DNA of 64,000 bases. Origin: Bacteroidetes bacterium 47-18 (GTDB taxonomy: Bacteria; Bacteroidota; Bacteroidia; Chitinophagales; Chitinophagaceae). The notes under the pieces were generated by a model. That model ran no database searches, was not told where the DNA came from, and saw only the letters and a list, made by a program, of their open reading frames with translations. The translations under genes were made by a program, and so were the position numbers. The DNA lies in the NCBI GenBank assembly GCA_001897155.1, contig MKSF01000010.1, positions 1 to 64,000 on the forward strand, in the 5' to 3' direction. Every line of letters begins with the position of its first letter. Position 1 is the stretch's first letter. This document shows positions 38,071 through 46,078 of this stretch, one piece after another.

Positions 38071-39015
38071 CTATTCTTTTTGTGTTTTTAAAAGTATTTG
38101 TGACGTCAAAACTAAAATAGGTAACTCTATTAATGGACCAATCACTAAAGCCAAAGCAATCATTGGTTCTGCGGAAAATGCCGAAACAGCTATGGCTAAT
38201 GAAATTGGAGAATTTCTTGCCATAGTAGTAAACGTTAAGCTTACCTTGTCTGCATAATTGAACCGGAGTAATTTGCTTGCAAGAAATGCGACAAGGAATG
38301 CTACCCCAAAAAAAAGTAAAACCGGGATAAGCATTTTGTAAATAATACTTGGATGGCTGATTAAATCTTTTCCTTCAGACGCAAACATAGCAACTACAGC
38401 TAAAGCCAAAAAAAAGACTTGAGAAGTCTCAAAAAAATTTAAAAAGCTGCTTTTGCTTACATTTTTGCCTTTCACTATTGTTTTGGCTATAAGTGCCAGA
38501 ATGAACGGTAACACCAAAACAATCAAGATGCTCTCCGCAAGTGACCCTAAGGCTACATTTCCTGATTTTCCAAAAAAGAACAAGAGATATACTGGTAGAA
38601 GTAAAACCTGTAATATTAAATTCGCTGGAAGAATGGCTGTTGACAAAGAAACATTTCCTTTAGCTACATTTGTAAAAACTAAATACCAATCGGTACAAGG
38701 TGTGACCATAAGCATGACGAAACCAATCCATAGAGCTAAATCACTATGTAAAAATATACTTCCCAGTAAATAAGCGAATACAGGTGTCCAGACGAAATTG
38801 ATAAGAATACTGGTTACTGAAAATTTAACATTCAGAAAAGCGTGCTTTAGTTCTGTAAGATCAATGGTCAGAAATAACCCAAAGAGCATTACCATCAACA
38901 GCGGAATAATCAAGGATGACGAAAAATCTGAAATCGTAAAAGATTGCCCAAGAAGTAGACCTACAATTACAGCGATTAAAATAACTATCGTTTGGTACCT
39001 ATTGATTTTATCCAT
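38071..39015 (-). CDS. ACR3/BASS-family transporter
   Basis: A 314-residue protein with about ten membrane segments from the bile acid:sodium symporter/arsenite (ACR3) superfamily. MVTPCTDWYLVFTNVAKG has the Pro-Cys-Thr and Asp arrangement seen in ACR3 proteins, and FTTMARNSPISLAIAV matches the second conserved crossover region. No ars regulator or reductase gene is nearby; the neighbours are all K/Na transport genes, so a sodium-coupled role is as plausible as arsenite export. It ends 5 bases from the convergent regulator gene. Confidence 0.75.
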   Translation of the reverse strand: MDKINRYQTIVILIAVIVGLLLGQSFTISDFSSSLIIPLLMVMLFGLFLTIDLTELKHAFLNVKFSVTSILINFVWTPVFAYLLGSIFLHSDLALWIGFVMLMVTPCTDWYLVFTNVAKGNVSLSTAILPANLILQVLLLPVYLLFFFGKSGNVALGSLAESILIVLVLPFILALIAKTIVKGKNVSKSSFLNFFETSQVFFLALAVVAMFASEGKDLISHPSIIYKMLIPVLLFFGVAFLVAFLASKLLRFNYADKVSLTFTTMARNSPISLAIAVSAFSAEPMIALALVIGPLIELPILVLTSQILLKTQKE

Positions 39016-39037
39016 TTTGGTTTATGCAAAAAATGAT

Positions 39038-39730
39038 CTATTCAAATTTCCCTTTAGCAAATTTCTGTAAATCTTCATTAGCTCCATAAATTACTATGAT
39101 GTCATCCCGCTGAAGCATAGTAGTTGGTTCTGGAATTCCCTGTACATTGGCTACTATTTTGCTTCTGCCCAAAAAACTTTTTTCCGGTGTATCTCGAATA
39201 ATGGTTAGAATCAACACATTGTGAAGTTCTCTGAATTTAACTTCCTCTATGGTTTTGCCGACATATTTTTCAGGCACAATAATCTCTACGATACTGAAAT
39301 TCTTGTTTAACTCGAAAGAATCTACTACACCTTTTAGACATAACTTTTTAGCCCAACGTTCAGCAGTTTCTTCTTCCGGTCGTACAATTTCATTCACACC
39401 GAGAGCTTGTAGTACATTTTCATGCAAAGGATTAATGGAACGACTGATTAGTCTTTTTACACCTAAATTTTTGAAGTGTGCCGTTACCATAATGTTAGCA
39501 CCTTCGTCTTCTCCAATACAAACCATCACTACATCGGTGTTCTTTAGTGGAAGGTGTGCTATAGCAGACTGATCGGTTGCATTCATGCAGATGGTATGAG
39601 ACAACTTATCCTTTAATGCCACTACTTTTTCATCACGTGAATCTACCCCGATTACTTCATTTCCCTGTTGGGTTAGTTTTTCGGCTAATGAGCCTCCAAA
39701 GTTGCCCAAACCTATAATTATAAATTTCAT
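39038..39730 (-). CDS. ktrA: Potassium uptake regulatory subunit KtrA/TrkA
   Basis: A 230-residue cytoplasmic RCK protein that gates the K channel subunit by nucleotide binding. IIGLGNFGGSLAEKL is the Rossmann GxGxxG motif and GVDSRDEKV its acidic partner. The RCK_N domain is about 1-140 and TrkA_C about 140-225. It is encoded 14 bases downstream of ktrB on the same strand. Confidence 0.93.
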   Translation of the reverse strand: MKFIIIGLGNFGGSLAEKLTQQGNEVIGVDSRDEKVVALKDKLSHTICMNATDQSAIAHLPLKNTDVVMVCIGEDEGANIMVTAHFKNLGVKRLISRSINPLHENVLQALGVNEIVRPEEETAERWAKKLCLKGVVDSFELNKNFSIVEIIVPEKYVGKTIEEVKFRELHNVLILTIIRDTPEKSFLGRSKIVANVQGIPEPTTMLQRDDIIVIYGANEDLQKFAKGKFE

Positions 39731-39744
39731 TTTAAATCTTCTTT

Positions 39745-41484
39745 TTAGTTGATTAATATTTCATCCGATGGATAATGATAATTACCTTGCTTCACCTTCT
39801 TAAAAAAGGCAATAAGGATAGTCAGCATACTTACCCTGCCAATAAACATCGTAGCCACCAACACCATTTTACTCTCGCTACTCAAATCTCCTGTTATCCC
39901 CAAACTAAGACCAACGGTGCTGTAAGCGGAAAAGCTCTCAAATGCGATATCTAATAGAGGAATATGATTGTCATAATGAGAGATCATAAAAACACTACAA
40001 CCAATGACCAATAAAGACAGACTCATCACAGCAAAAGCCCTTCGTACGGAAATGTCTGCCACCTCCCGTCGGAAAATTTCGATTTTACGCTTGCCTTTTG
40101 CAAGACTCAAATAGTTTAAGGTGGCAATCGCAAACGTACTTGTTTTAATACCACCACCTGTTGAGGCAGGAGATGCACCTACCCACATTAAGAAAATGAT
40201 GATGATGATAGACGAAAAGTGCATCTGACTAAAATCAATGGAATTAAAACCTGCCGTTCTGGGTGTAGTGGCTGTAAACAGTGCTGTGACAACTTTCCCA
40301 ACCCCTTCATGATTACCCAAAACGTTGTAATACTCCTTGATGTAGATAATGAGCGTTCCTACAATAATCAAGATGGAAGTGGTCAATAAATTTATTTTAT
40401 TGCTCAGGGTCAAAATCCAAGGACGGTAATTGTTTTTCCTTTCTACAAACCAAAGAATATATCTTGCTATCAGATGTTTGATGTACCGTACGGAATTGAT
40501 AACAATCGGAAATCCTAAACCTCCGAATACAAATATGATGACAATAATAAATTGTAGCGGATAATTATATACATAACTAGCTTCCATCATGCCATTTGGC
40601 AATGTTGAAAAACCGGCATTGCAAAAAGCCGAAATAGAATGAAAAACGGAGAAATATACTCTCTCAGAAAATAATGGAATTAAAGTTTTATCCAGATTCA
40701 AGAAAATGAGTATTGCTCCGATAAATTCTATCAAAAATGTAATGGTCAAAATCCTTTTTACCGTCGTAAAAACCTCGCCAATTTTCTCAGAATTGGTCAT
40801 ATCACTTAATGCAAGTTGATTTTCATAGGTGGATCCACCCTTGAAAAAGTAACTAAAATAGCTGGCAAATGTGAGGATACCTAAACCACCAGCCTGTATC
40901 AGCAACATGATTAATGTTTGTCCAAAAGAGGTGAAATAACTGCTCGTATCTACCACGATAAGCCCGGTAACACAGACGGCACTGGTGGAAGTAAACAAGG
41001 CATCTACAAAGCTTATCCCTTCATAAGTTGCTTTAGGAAGCATTAAAAGTAAAGCACCGATTACGATCAGACCTATAAAACTGATGATAAACAATTGGGC
41101 CGGATTCAGTAATGAACGCTTATAACTTACTCTTGGGCGGGTAAATTCCCTTACCAACTTCAAAATAACAGCCCACCTTATCCAAGGGCTTATGTCTGAT
41201 AATCCATCTGTTGATAATTGCTTGTATAAGCAATAAAGTACAAACAACACACTCAATGTGTCAAAAACAAAAACACTTAATATGAATTCTTTCCGATGAT
41301 AATAGTATTTCAGTACAGTATAAAAAATACCTACGATCAATACAAACAAATACAATGAAATAATGCCCAATTGCAAGGTTGGTTGGAGTACAAATCCATA
41401 ATCACCAATAAGTGCTGTAAGTGCTACCAAATGTAATATAACAATAAGCCGCTGTACCCATCGGGCATATAAAAACTCTCTCAT
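39745..41484 (-). CDS. ktrB: Potassium transporter subunit KtrB/TrkH
   Basis: A 579-residue membrane protein of the Trk/Ktr/HKT superfamily. Four pore loops are visible by their filter glycines: SAVCVTGL, SAFCNAGF, TPRTAGF and SAYSTVGL. It is longer than typical KtrB because of an N-terminal extension of about 130 residues with additional hydrophobic segments. With KtrA it forms a moderate-affinity, probably Na-dependent K importer complementing the high-affinity Kdp pump encoded nearby. Confidence 0.92.
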   Translation of the reverse strand: MREFLYARWVQRLIVILHLVALTALIGDYGFVLQPTLQLGIISLYLFVLIVGIFYTVLKYYYHRKEFILSVFVFDTLSVLFVLYCLYKQLSTDGLSDISPWIRWAVILKLVREFTRPRVSYKRSLLNPAQLFIISFIGLIVIGALLLMLPKATYEGISFVDALFTSTSAVCVTGLIVVDTSSYFTSFGQTLIMLLIQAGGLGILTFASYFSYFFKGGSTYENQLALSDMTNSEKIGEVFTTVKRILTITFLIEFIGAILIFLNLDKTLIPLFSERVYFSVFHSISAFCNAGFSTLPNGMMEASYVYNYPLQFIIVIIFVFGGLGFPIVINSVRYIKHLIARYILWFVERKNNYRPWILTLSNKINLLTTSILIIVGTLIIYIKEYYNVLGNHEGVGKVVTALFTATTPRTAGFNSIDFSQMHFSSIIIIIFLMWVGASPASTGGGIKTSTFAIATLNYLSLAKGKRKIEIFRREVADISVRRAFAVMSLSLLVIGCSVFMISHYDNHIPLLDIAFESFSAYSTVGLSLGITGDLSSESKMVLVATMFIGRVSMLTILIAFFKKVKQGNYHYPSDEILIN

Positions 41485-41501
41485 TCTTTCTTTCTCTCCG
41501 G

Positions 41502-42809
41502 CTATTCTGACTGTGTATCTTGCAAAAGCAGTGTGTTATCGACCTTAAGTCGCTCATTTAGCCATTTCTTTATTTTGGTTTTATCAGTTTCTTTTGCTCC
41601 CTTTTCAAGATGGTATAAAACCACCCATTCAATCCTTGCACTGTCGGTCCCGGTATATTTTTCTATTTTGCCGAGGGACACATCTTCAAGTTCCGGAAAA
41701 AGGACATTGATCTCTTTCACTAAACCAGGTTCGCTTACTTTATATCTATTCAATTCCTGCCTCAAATTATTGATGGTAACATCTTTTTCAGATAAAGAAG
41801 CATCCTGCTTATTCAATTCACTGAGAATTTCAGATTTCAGGTCTGCATCATCCTGTCTGAAACTCAATATTGTATTATGAATACCTCTTTCATCCAATAG
41901 TCGGTTATACATCTCCATTTCTTCTTTGCTTAGCTTTTTATCAAGAAAAGCCAGATCCACTTTTTTAGGTTTGGAGTTATAATTCAGTTTTTTATAAATC
42001 ACGGTATAACCTCTGCTGCTAAATTCTGAACTGATAAACTCTTCTACTGTTTTTGTGAATTTTTTCTCTTCAAAAAGATTATAAGCCAGATAAAAGCTAG
42101 GGATAATCATGACCATCATTAAAGTCGTAATACCATATCGGATACGCTTTTCATTTTTAGGCTCGATCGTTGCGGATGCAGGATATTTTAAATACTTGAT
42201 TACTAAAAAAGTGGCAATACAGATAAAGAAACAGTTGATCGTGTACAGATAAAAGGCACCAAAGAAATAACTAAAATTAAAGGTTGCCAAACCATATCCT
42301 GCTGTACATAACGGAGGCATCAATGCTGTCGCAATGGCAACTCCCGGAATTGGATTTCCTTTCTCTACCCGGGTGATCGCAATAACACCTACTAAACCAC
42401 CAAAGAAAGCAATCAATACGTCATAGATGTTAGGTGAAGTACGAGCCAACAATTCAGACTGTACATCTTTGAACGGACTGATATAGAAATAAAATGCCGA
42501 GACAAGTAGACTTACAACGGTGGCTATTAATAGGTTTTTAATAGATTTCCTTAAAAGGAGGAAGTTATAGGTTCCTAACGCAAATCCTGCCCCCAATATA
42601 GGCCCCATCAATGGTGATATCAGCATCGCACCAATAATCACCGCAGTGGAATTGACATTCAATCCAACAGAAGCAATAATGATAGCACAAGCCAATATCC
42701 AGAGGTTTGAACCCCGGAAGGATATGTTAGCCGTTACGTTTTCTAAAACCTTTTGTTTATCTTCTTCACCATTGTGCAGGTTGATAAAGTCCCATATTTT
42801 ATTACTCAT
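41502..42809 (-). CDS. DUF389 membrane protein
   Basis: A 435-residue protein with an N-terminal half of about six membrane segments (SVGLNVNSTAVIIGAMLISPLMGPILGAG is the DUF389 hallmark) and a soluble C-terminal half (about 240-435) with coiled sequence. Function is unknown; DUF389 genes are found with ion transporters. It is located between nhaA and ktrB with short gaps (13 and 17 bases), so it probably belongs to the same leftward operon. Confidence 0.88.
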   Translation of the reverse strand: MSNKIWDFINLHNGEEDKQKVLENVTANISFRGSNLWILACAIIIASVGLNVNSTAVIIGAMLISPLMGPILGAGFALGTYNFLLLRKSIKNLLIATVVSLLVSAFYFYISPFKDVQSELLARTSPNIYDVLIAFFGGLVGVIAITRVEKGNPIPGVAIATALMPPLCTAGYGLATFNFSYFFGAFYLYTINCFFICIATFLVIKYLKYPASATIEPKNEKRIRYGITTLMMVMIIPSFYLAYNLFEEKKFTKTVEEFISSEFSSRGYTVIYKKLNYNSKPKKVDLAFLDKKLSKEEMEMYNRLLDERGIHNTILSFRQDDADLKSEILSELNKQDASLSEKDVTINNLRQELNRYKVSEPGLVKEINVLFPELEDVSLGKIEKYTGTDSARIEWVVLYHLEKGAKETDKTKIKKWLNERLKVDNTLLLQDTQSE

Positions 42810-42822
42810 CTGCTATTCTACA

Positions 42823-44154
42823 TTAAGATTGCTTTTTACCCTGTTTACTGAGTACGTAATATCCCAATACACCGCCGATAATGGATGCTGCAAAAATTCC
42901 GATTTTAGCCTGTGTCATATATTCCTCATGCGAAAAAGCTAATGAAGTCACAAATAATGACATGGTAAATCCAATAGAAGCAAGCAAACCTACACCAAAT
43001 AGGTTTCGTATATTCATCCCTTCCGGGAAAGGAGCAACTTTAAGCTTAACCAGAAGCCATGTAAAACCGACAACCCCTACTACTTTACCGACCAACAAGC
43101 CTAAGGCGACGCCCAATGCCACATTGGTACTGAACAAATGCTCCATATCTATCGCCAATGAAACGCCTGCATTTGCCAATGCAAAGATCGGAATGATTAT
43201 AAAAGTTACCATGGGGTGCATCGCATGTTCCAATCTTTGTAATGGTGGAGTAGCTGCAACCGTACTATTTTGAATTTCTTCGAGAATATGCAGCTGTTCA
43301 TTCGTCAGCGTAGGTTTACTGTTGTCCGGATCTATTCCTTTAAACTTATCCAGCAACCGTTGAATATTATTGCTGAATATTTTTTCATTGATCTTCACAT
43401 CTGCCGGAATAGTAAACGCGGCAAGTACTGCGGCAATTGTCGCATGCACACCTGACAACAAAAATGTAGTCCAGACACCACCTATCCCTAAAATAGCGTA
43501 GAACAAAATGCTTCGCACGCCCATTTTATTACCAATATACATCGTCAATAGTACCAAAGCACCGATGATCAAATGAAACATGGATATGTCCGATGTATAG
43601 AAAAAAGCGATGACCAGCACGGCTCCTAAATCGTCGACAATAGCCAAAGCCGTTAAAAATACTTTGAGCGTTAGCGGAATTTTGTTCCCTAATAAATAAA
43701 GCACACCTAGGGCAAATGCTATATCTGTTGCCATCGGAATACCCCAACCGCTGTGCACTTCCCCTGTTGGATTCAGGAACAGATATATAGCCGCTGGTAC
43801 GGCCATACCACCAAATGCCGCAGCAATGGGTAATAGCGCTTTACGTGGATTGGACAACTCGCCTCCGACAATCTCTCTTTTTAGTTCCAAACCGACCACA
43901 AAGAAAAAAATAGCCATCAGACCATCATTGATCCAGTGATGCAGGTTATACTCAAAATAAGTATTTCCGTCTAATTGAAAACCAAACCTGTGTTCGAGAA
44001 TATGGTGATACTCTTCTGCTAATGGTGAGTTTGCTAATATCAAAGCAATAACTACACTAATACCCAATACAATTCCACCTGCTTTTTCATTCTTAATGAA
44101 GCTCTGTATAGGCGATACAATTTTTTCAATAGGCGTCCTTTTTACTTTATTCAT
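42823..44154 (-). CDS. nhaA: Na+/H+ antiporter NhaA
   Basis: A 443-residue antiporter exporting Na in exchange for protons. The ion-binding Asp pair is in ALAIVDDLGAVLVIAFFY, and FFVVGLELKREIVGGEL is the conserved early motif. It has about eleven to twelve membrane segments; length is in the upper range of the family, with an inserted soluble loop (about 260-300). It is the first gene of the leftward transporter operon and diverges from the Kdp microgene operon. Confidence 0.93.
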   Translation of the reverse strand: MNKVKRTPIEKIVSPIQSFIKNEKAGGIVLGISVVIALILANSPLAEEYHHILEHRFGFQLDGNTYFEYNLHHWINDGLMAIFFFVVGLELKREIVGGELSNPRKALLPIAAAFGGMAVPAAIYLFLNPTGEVHSGWGIPMATDIAFALGVLYLLGNKIPLTLKVFLTALAIVDDLGAVLVIAFFYTSDISMFHLIIGALVLLTMYIGNKMGVRSILFYAILGIGGVWTTFLLSGVHATIAAVLAAFTIPADVKINEKIFSNNIQRLLDKFKGIDPDNSKPTLTNEQLHILEEIQNSTVAATPPLQRLEHAMHPMVTFIIIPIFALANAGVSLAIDMEHLFSTNVALGVALGLLVGKVVGVVGFTWLLVKLKVAPFPEGMNIRNLFGVGLLASIGFTMSLFVTSLAFSHEEYMTQAKIGIFAASIIGGVLGYYVLSKQGKKQS

Positions 44155-44472
44155 CTTTTATAATTATCCCTCTAGTTTATGCTGAAAATGACTTGGAAAC
44201 CAGTCATTTTTCGATTATACAAAGTACAAAAATATAAAATTCAAAACGATTCTCCTTACTAATCAAGGCAATATAGCTCCGACTAGGCAGTACAGCTTTT
44301 ACAATAAATTGGCACGGCAGTATCATTATGAGAATGACCCTATCATTATGAGAAGGTTTTTCGAGACAAAGAATCAAGACAAACTAAATAACAGTCTTAT
44401 TTACAGCATATTAATTAAAATTAATCTTCACTGGAATAGATATTGGCATAGTGTATACAAACGAAATTAAAA
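44155..44472. promoter_or_regulatory. Divergent control region between nhaA and the Kdp operon
   Basis: No gene is seen in these 318 bases. Two identical 14-base repeats, TATCATTATGAGAA at 44321-44334 and 44341-44354, are spaced exactly 20 bp. TGGCAC at 44310-44315 fits a sigma-54 -24 box, but the expected -12 box reads TATC instead of TTGC; another weak match is TTGGCATAG at 44443-44451. GGCAGTA occurs at 44287 and 44317. A promoter for the NtrC-type regulator of this island is likely to lie here; exact boxes are uncertain. Confidence 0.45.
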
Positions 44473-44616
44473 ATGAGAAAAAGAAATGTCAAATGGAAAC
44501 AGCAAAAAGAACCGCCGTCGTTTCCAAAATGGCTCAAATCATATCATTTATTGCTTTTTGCATTGATCGTGATGTTGATATTCGGAGCAATTATGAAGCA
44601 CATTAGTGAGGTATAA
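44473..44616 (+). CDS. Single-helix membrane microprotein 1
   Basis: This 47-residue protein has a strongly basic N-terminal part (MRKRNVKWKQQKEPPS) followed by one hydrophobic helix (LLLFALIVMLIFGAIM) and a short tail. A cytoplasmic-in N terminus is predicted by the positive-inside rule. First of a series of tiny genes leading to kdpA. The family is not recognised. Confidence 0.6.
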   Translation: MRKRNVKWKQQKEPPSFPKWLKSYHLLLFALIVMLIFGAIMKHISEV

Positions 44617-44632
44617 TCTTAAAATTTATAAC

Positions 44633-44716
44633 ATGATAACAACAGTTTTAGTACTCGCAGGGTTAGCCTGCTTCGGTCTGTTCATAAAGTCAATCGACTT
44701 CTTTGAGAAAATCTAA
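44633..44716 (+). CDS. KdpF-like membrane microprotein
   Basis: A 27-residue peptide: a hydrophobic stretch MITTVLVLAGLACFGLF followed by IKSIDFFEKI. Size and pattern (one helix, polar end) resemble KdpF, but the better KdpF candidate is at 45759. It lies 16 bases after microprotein 1 and 6 bases before the next gene. Confidence 0.55.
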   Translation: MITTVLVLAGLACFGLFIKSIDFFEKI

Positions 44717-44722
44717 AATAAG

Positions 44723-45082
44723 ATGAAAACAAAAATAATAAATACGATACAACAGTGGGCTCCTGAAGCTGCAAGACTAATTCCTGATTTGGATAACCTG
44801 GATGACGCTATTGCAGACTACCTATTGCTTCACAAACTGGCAGAAGTTTGTTCCCAGAAAATTTATTCGGGATTGGAGGACGAAATAGAGCGTGTTCAGG
44901 AGATAGCGAAAGTGATTAATCTTTTGTATCAGGGAGGAAATCAATACACACGAAATGCTATTGAAAATGAGTTCCTGACAGCATTGTCGTTTGATGAGAG
45001 CCCAGGTAGTCTAAAAAAACACCTGGATTTATTTCCGATCGAATTGCGAAAAGGATATATCAAAACCATTTTGGAAAACTAA
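44723..45082 (+). CDS. DUF7674-like soluble protein, copy 1
   Basis: A 119-residue all-helical protein. QGGNQYTRNAIENEFLTALSF parallels RGNEYVRYIIENLFVRSFEG in the 127-residue protein encoded at 45379, so the two are paralogues. Family resemblance is to DUF7674. No catalytic motif is seen. A regulatory or adaptor role in the Kdp operon is possible from context only. Confidence 0.65.
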   Translation: MKTKIINTIQQWAPEAARLIPDLDNLDDAIADYLLLHKLAEVCSQKIYSGLEDEIERVQEIAKVINLLYQGGNQYTRNAIENEFLTALSFDESPGSLKKHLDLFPIELRKGYIKTILEN

Positions 45083-45088
45083 GTAAAC

Positions 45089-45256
45089 ATGAAAGTTTCA
45101 AAAGAGAAAGAACAGTGGTCTTCTAAAATAAAAAAGGCAGCATTAGCAATATTATTATTTCTCCTGTTTGCAGCCTCTGTAAAGCTTGGTGGGTTTGCAG
45201 GTCTTTTAATTGGCTTTGTCTTTTTCTTCTTATTCTTTCAATTAATCAGCAGATGA
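45089..45256 (+). CDS. Membrane microprotein 2
   Basis: A 55-residue protein with a charged N terminus (MKVSKEKEQWSSKIKK) and two closely spaced hydrophobic stretches (AALAILLFLLFAASV; FAGLLIGFVFFFLFF), perhaps a helical hairpin. Its stop overlaps the next ATG (ATGA). Confidence 0.6.
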   Translation: MKVSKEKEQWSSKIKKAALAILLFLLFAASVKLGGFAGLLIGFVFFFLFFQLISR

Positions 45257-45363
45257 AAAAAGAACGAAAATCAAACAGAGAAATAGTTACAGATATATTG
45301 GCAAAAATACTTTTAGCATTTATTGTCTTCTGCATTTTCTATGGGATGTTTTTCAGCAAATAA
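45253..45363 (+). CDS. Single-helix membrane microprotein 3
   Basis: This 36-residue protein has a basic N terminus (MKKERKSNREIVTD) and one hydrophobic helix (ILLAFIVFCIFYGMFF). The start is translationally coupled to the preceding gene by a 4-base overlap, which supports it being expressed. Confidence 0.6.
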   Translation: MKKERKSNREIVTDILAKILLAFIVFCIFYGMFFSK

Positions 45364-45378
45364 AAAACAATCAGAACA

Positions 45379-45762
45379 ATGAATGAAATAAACGAAAATG
45401 CAGCCAGCGTTTATCTGGCTCAGCATTATGGGGAAATTCAAGAAGAAATCACCGAATTATCCTCGAAAAGAAACTTTGCAGGCATATTTCAGGCAATCGT
45501 TAACCATATCAATCTTCTACTCTCCAAGGGACAGATAGAGAAAATTGGGGTGAGAATTAAGTTTATCGGTTGGCTCCATAAAAGAGGAAATGAATACGTA
45601 AGGTATATTATTGAGAATCTTTTTGTCCGCTCTTTTGAAGGAATGAAAAGGCGTTGTACAGCAGAACAATGGATATACGTGTATCAACTTATCCCTAATA
45701 ACCTGAAACATGTTTATCAGTTTCAGCATACAAATTATTTAATACAAAAAACAAGTCTATGA
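45379..45762 (+). CDS. DUF7674-like soluble protein, copy 2
   Basis: A 127-residue helical protein, a paralogue of the protein encoded at 44723. The shared core is GNxYxRxxIENxF. Its stop codon overlaps the kdpF start by 4 bases (ATGA), tying it to the Kdp operon. No known activity. Confidence 0.65.
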   Translation: MNEINENAASVYLAQHYGEIQEEITELSSKRNFAGIFQAIVNHINLLLSKGQIEKIGVRIKFIGWLHKRGNEYVRYIIENLFVRSFEGMKRRCTAEQWIYVYQLIPNNLKHVYQFQHTNYLIQKTSL

Positions 45763-45836
45763 CCGCATTATTTATAGTAGCAATAGGTGTATTTGCTTAT
45801 ATCTGCTACGTATTGCTTAAACCGGAAAAATTTTAA
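45759..45836 (+). CDS. kdpF: KdpF, small subunit of the K-transporting ATPase
   Basis: A 25-residue single-helix peptide ending LLKPEKF, the usual ending of KdpF; it stabilises the KdpABC complex in other bacteria. It is located in the leader of kdpA but separated from it by two more microgenes, which is unusual. It overlaps the upstream gene by 4 bases. Confidence 0.75.
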   Translation: MTALFIVAIGVFAYICYVLLKPEKF

Positions 45837-45849
45837 ACCGTTTCAGCAG

Positions 45850-45963
45850 ATGAAGAAAAATACAAAGATGAAGATCAAGGTATGGATATCCATTATATTC
45901 TGGGTGCTGTTCTTCATTTCTATTATCTATTTGGCGTTTCTAAAAATTCAAATATTGCTATGA
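45850..45963 (+). CDS. Single-helix membrane microprotein 4
   Basis: A 37-residue peptide with a basic N terminus (MKKNTKMKIKVW) and one long hydrophobic helix (ISIIFWVLFFISIIYLAFL). Its stop overlaps the ATG of the next microgene (ATGA). Confidence 0.6.
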   Translation: MKKNTKMKIKVWISIIFWVLFFISIIYLAFLKIQILL

Positions 45964-46073
45964 AAAAGATAATCAATGAAATGAAAGATGTAGCTCGAAT
46001 TGCCTTGATATTCCTGATCGTATTGGCATTCGTCAAACTGTTTGGGTGGATGTTTAAAACCATATTTAATTAA
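45960..46073 (+). CDS. Single-helix membrane microprotein 5
   Basis: A 37-residue peptide with a mildly amphipathic start (MKKIINEMKDVAR) and one hydrophobic helix (IALIFLIVLAFVKLFGWMF). The start at 45960 is chosen because it is coupled to the preceding stop; a longer frame from 45882 would overlap that gene. kdpA begins 5 bases later. Confidence 0.6.
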   Translation: MKKIINEMKDVARIALIFLIVLAFVKLFGWMFKTIFN

Positions 46074-46078
46074 TAAAA

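Noticed and set aside
38071-39015. Arsenic resistance locus
   Set aside because: The transporter is ACR3-like, but no arsR, arsC or other ars gene is nearby; the context is ion homeostasis, so I did not name it acr3.
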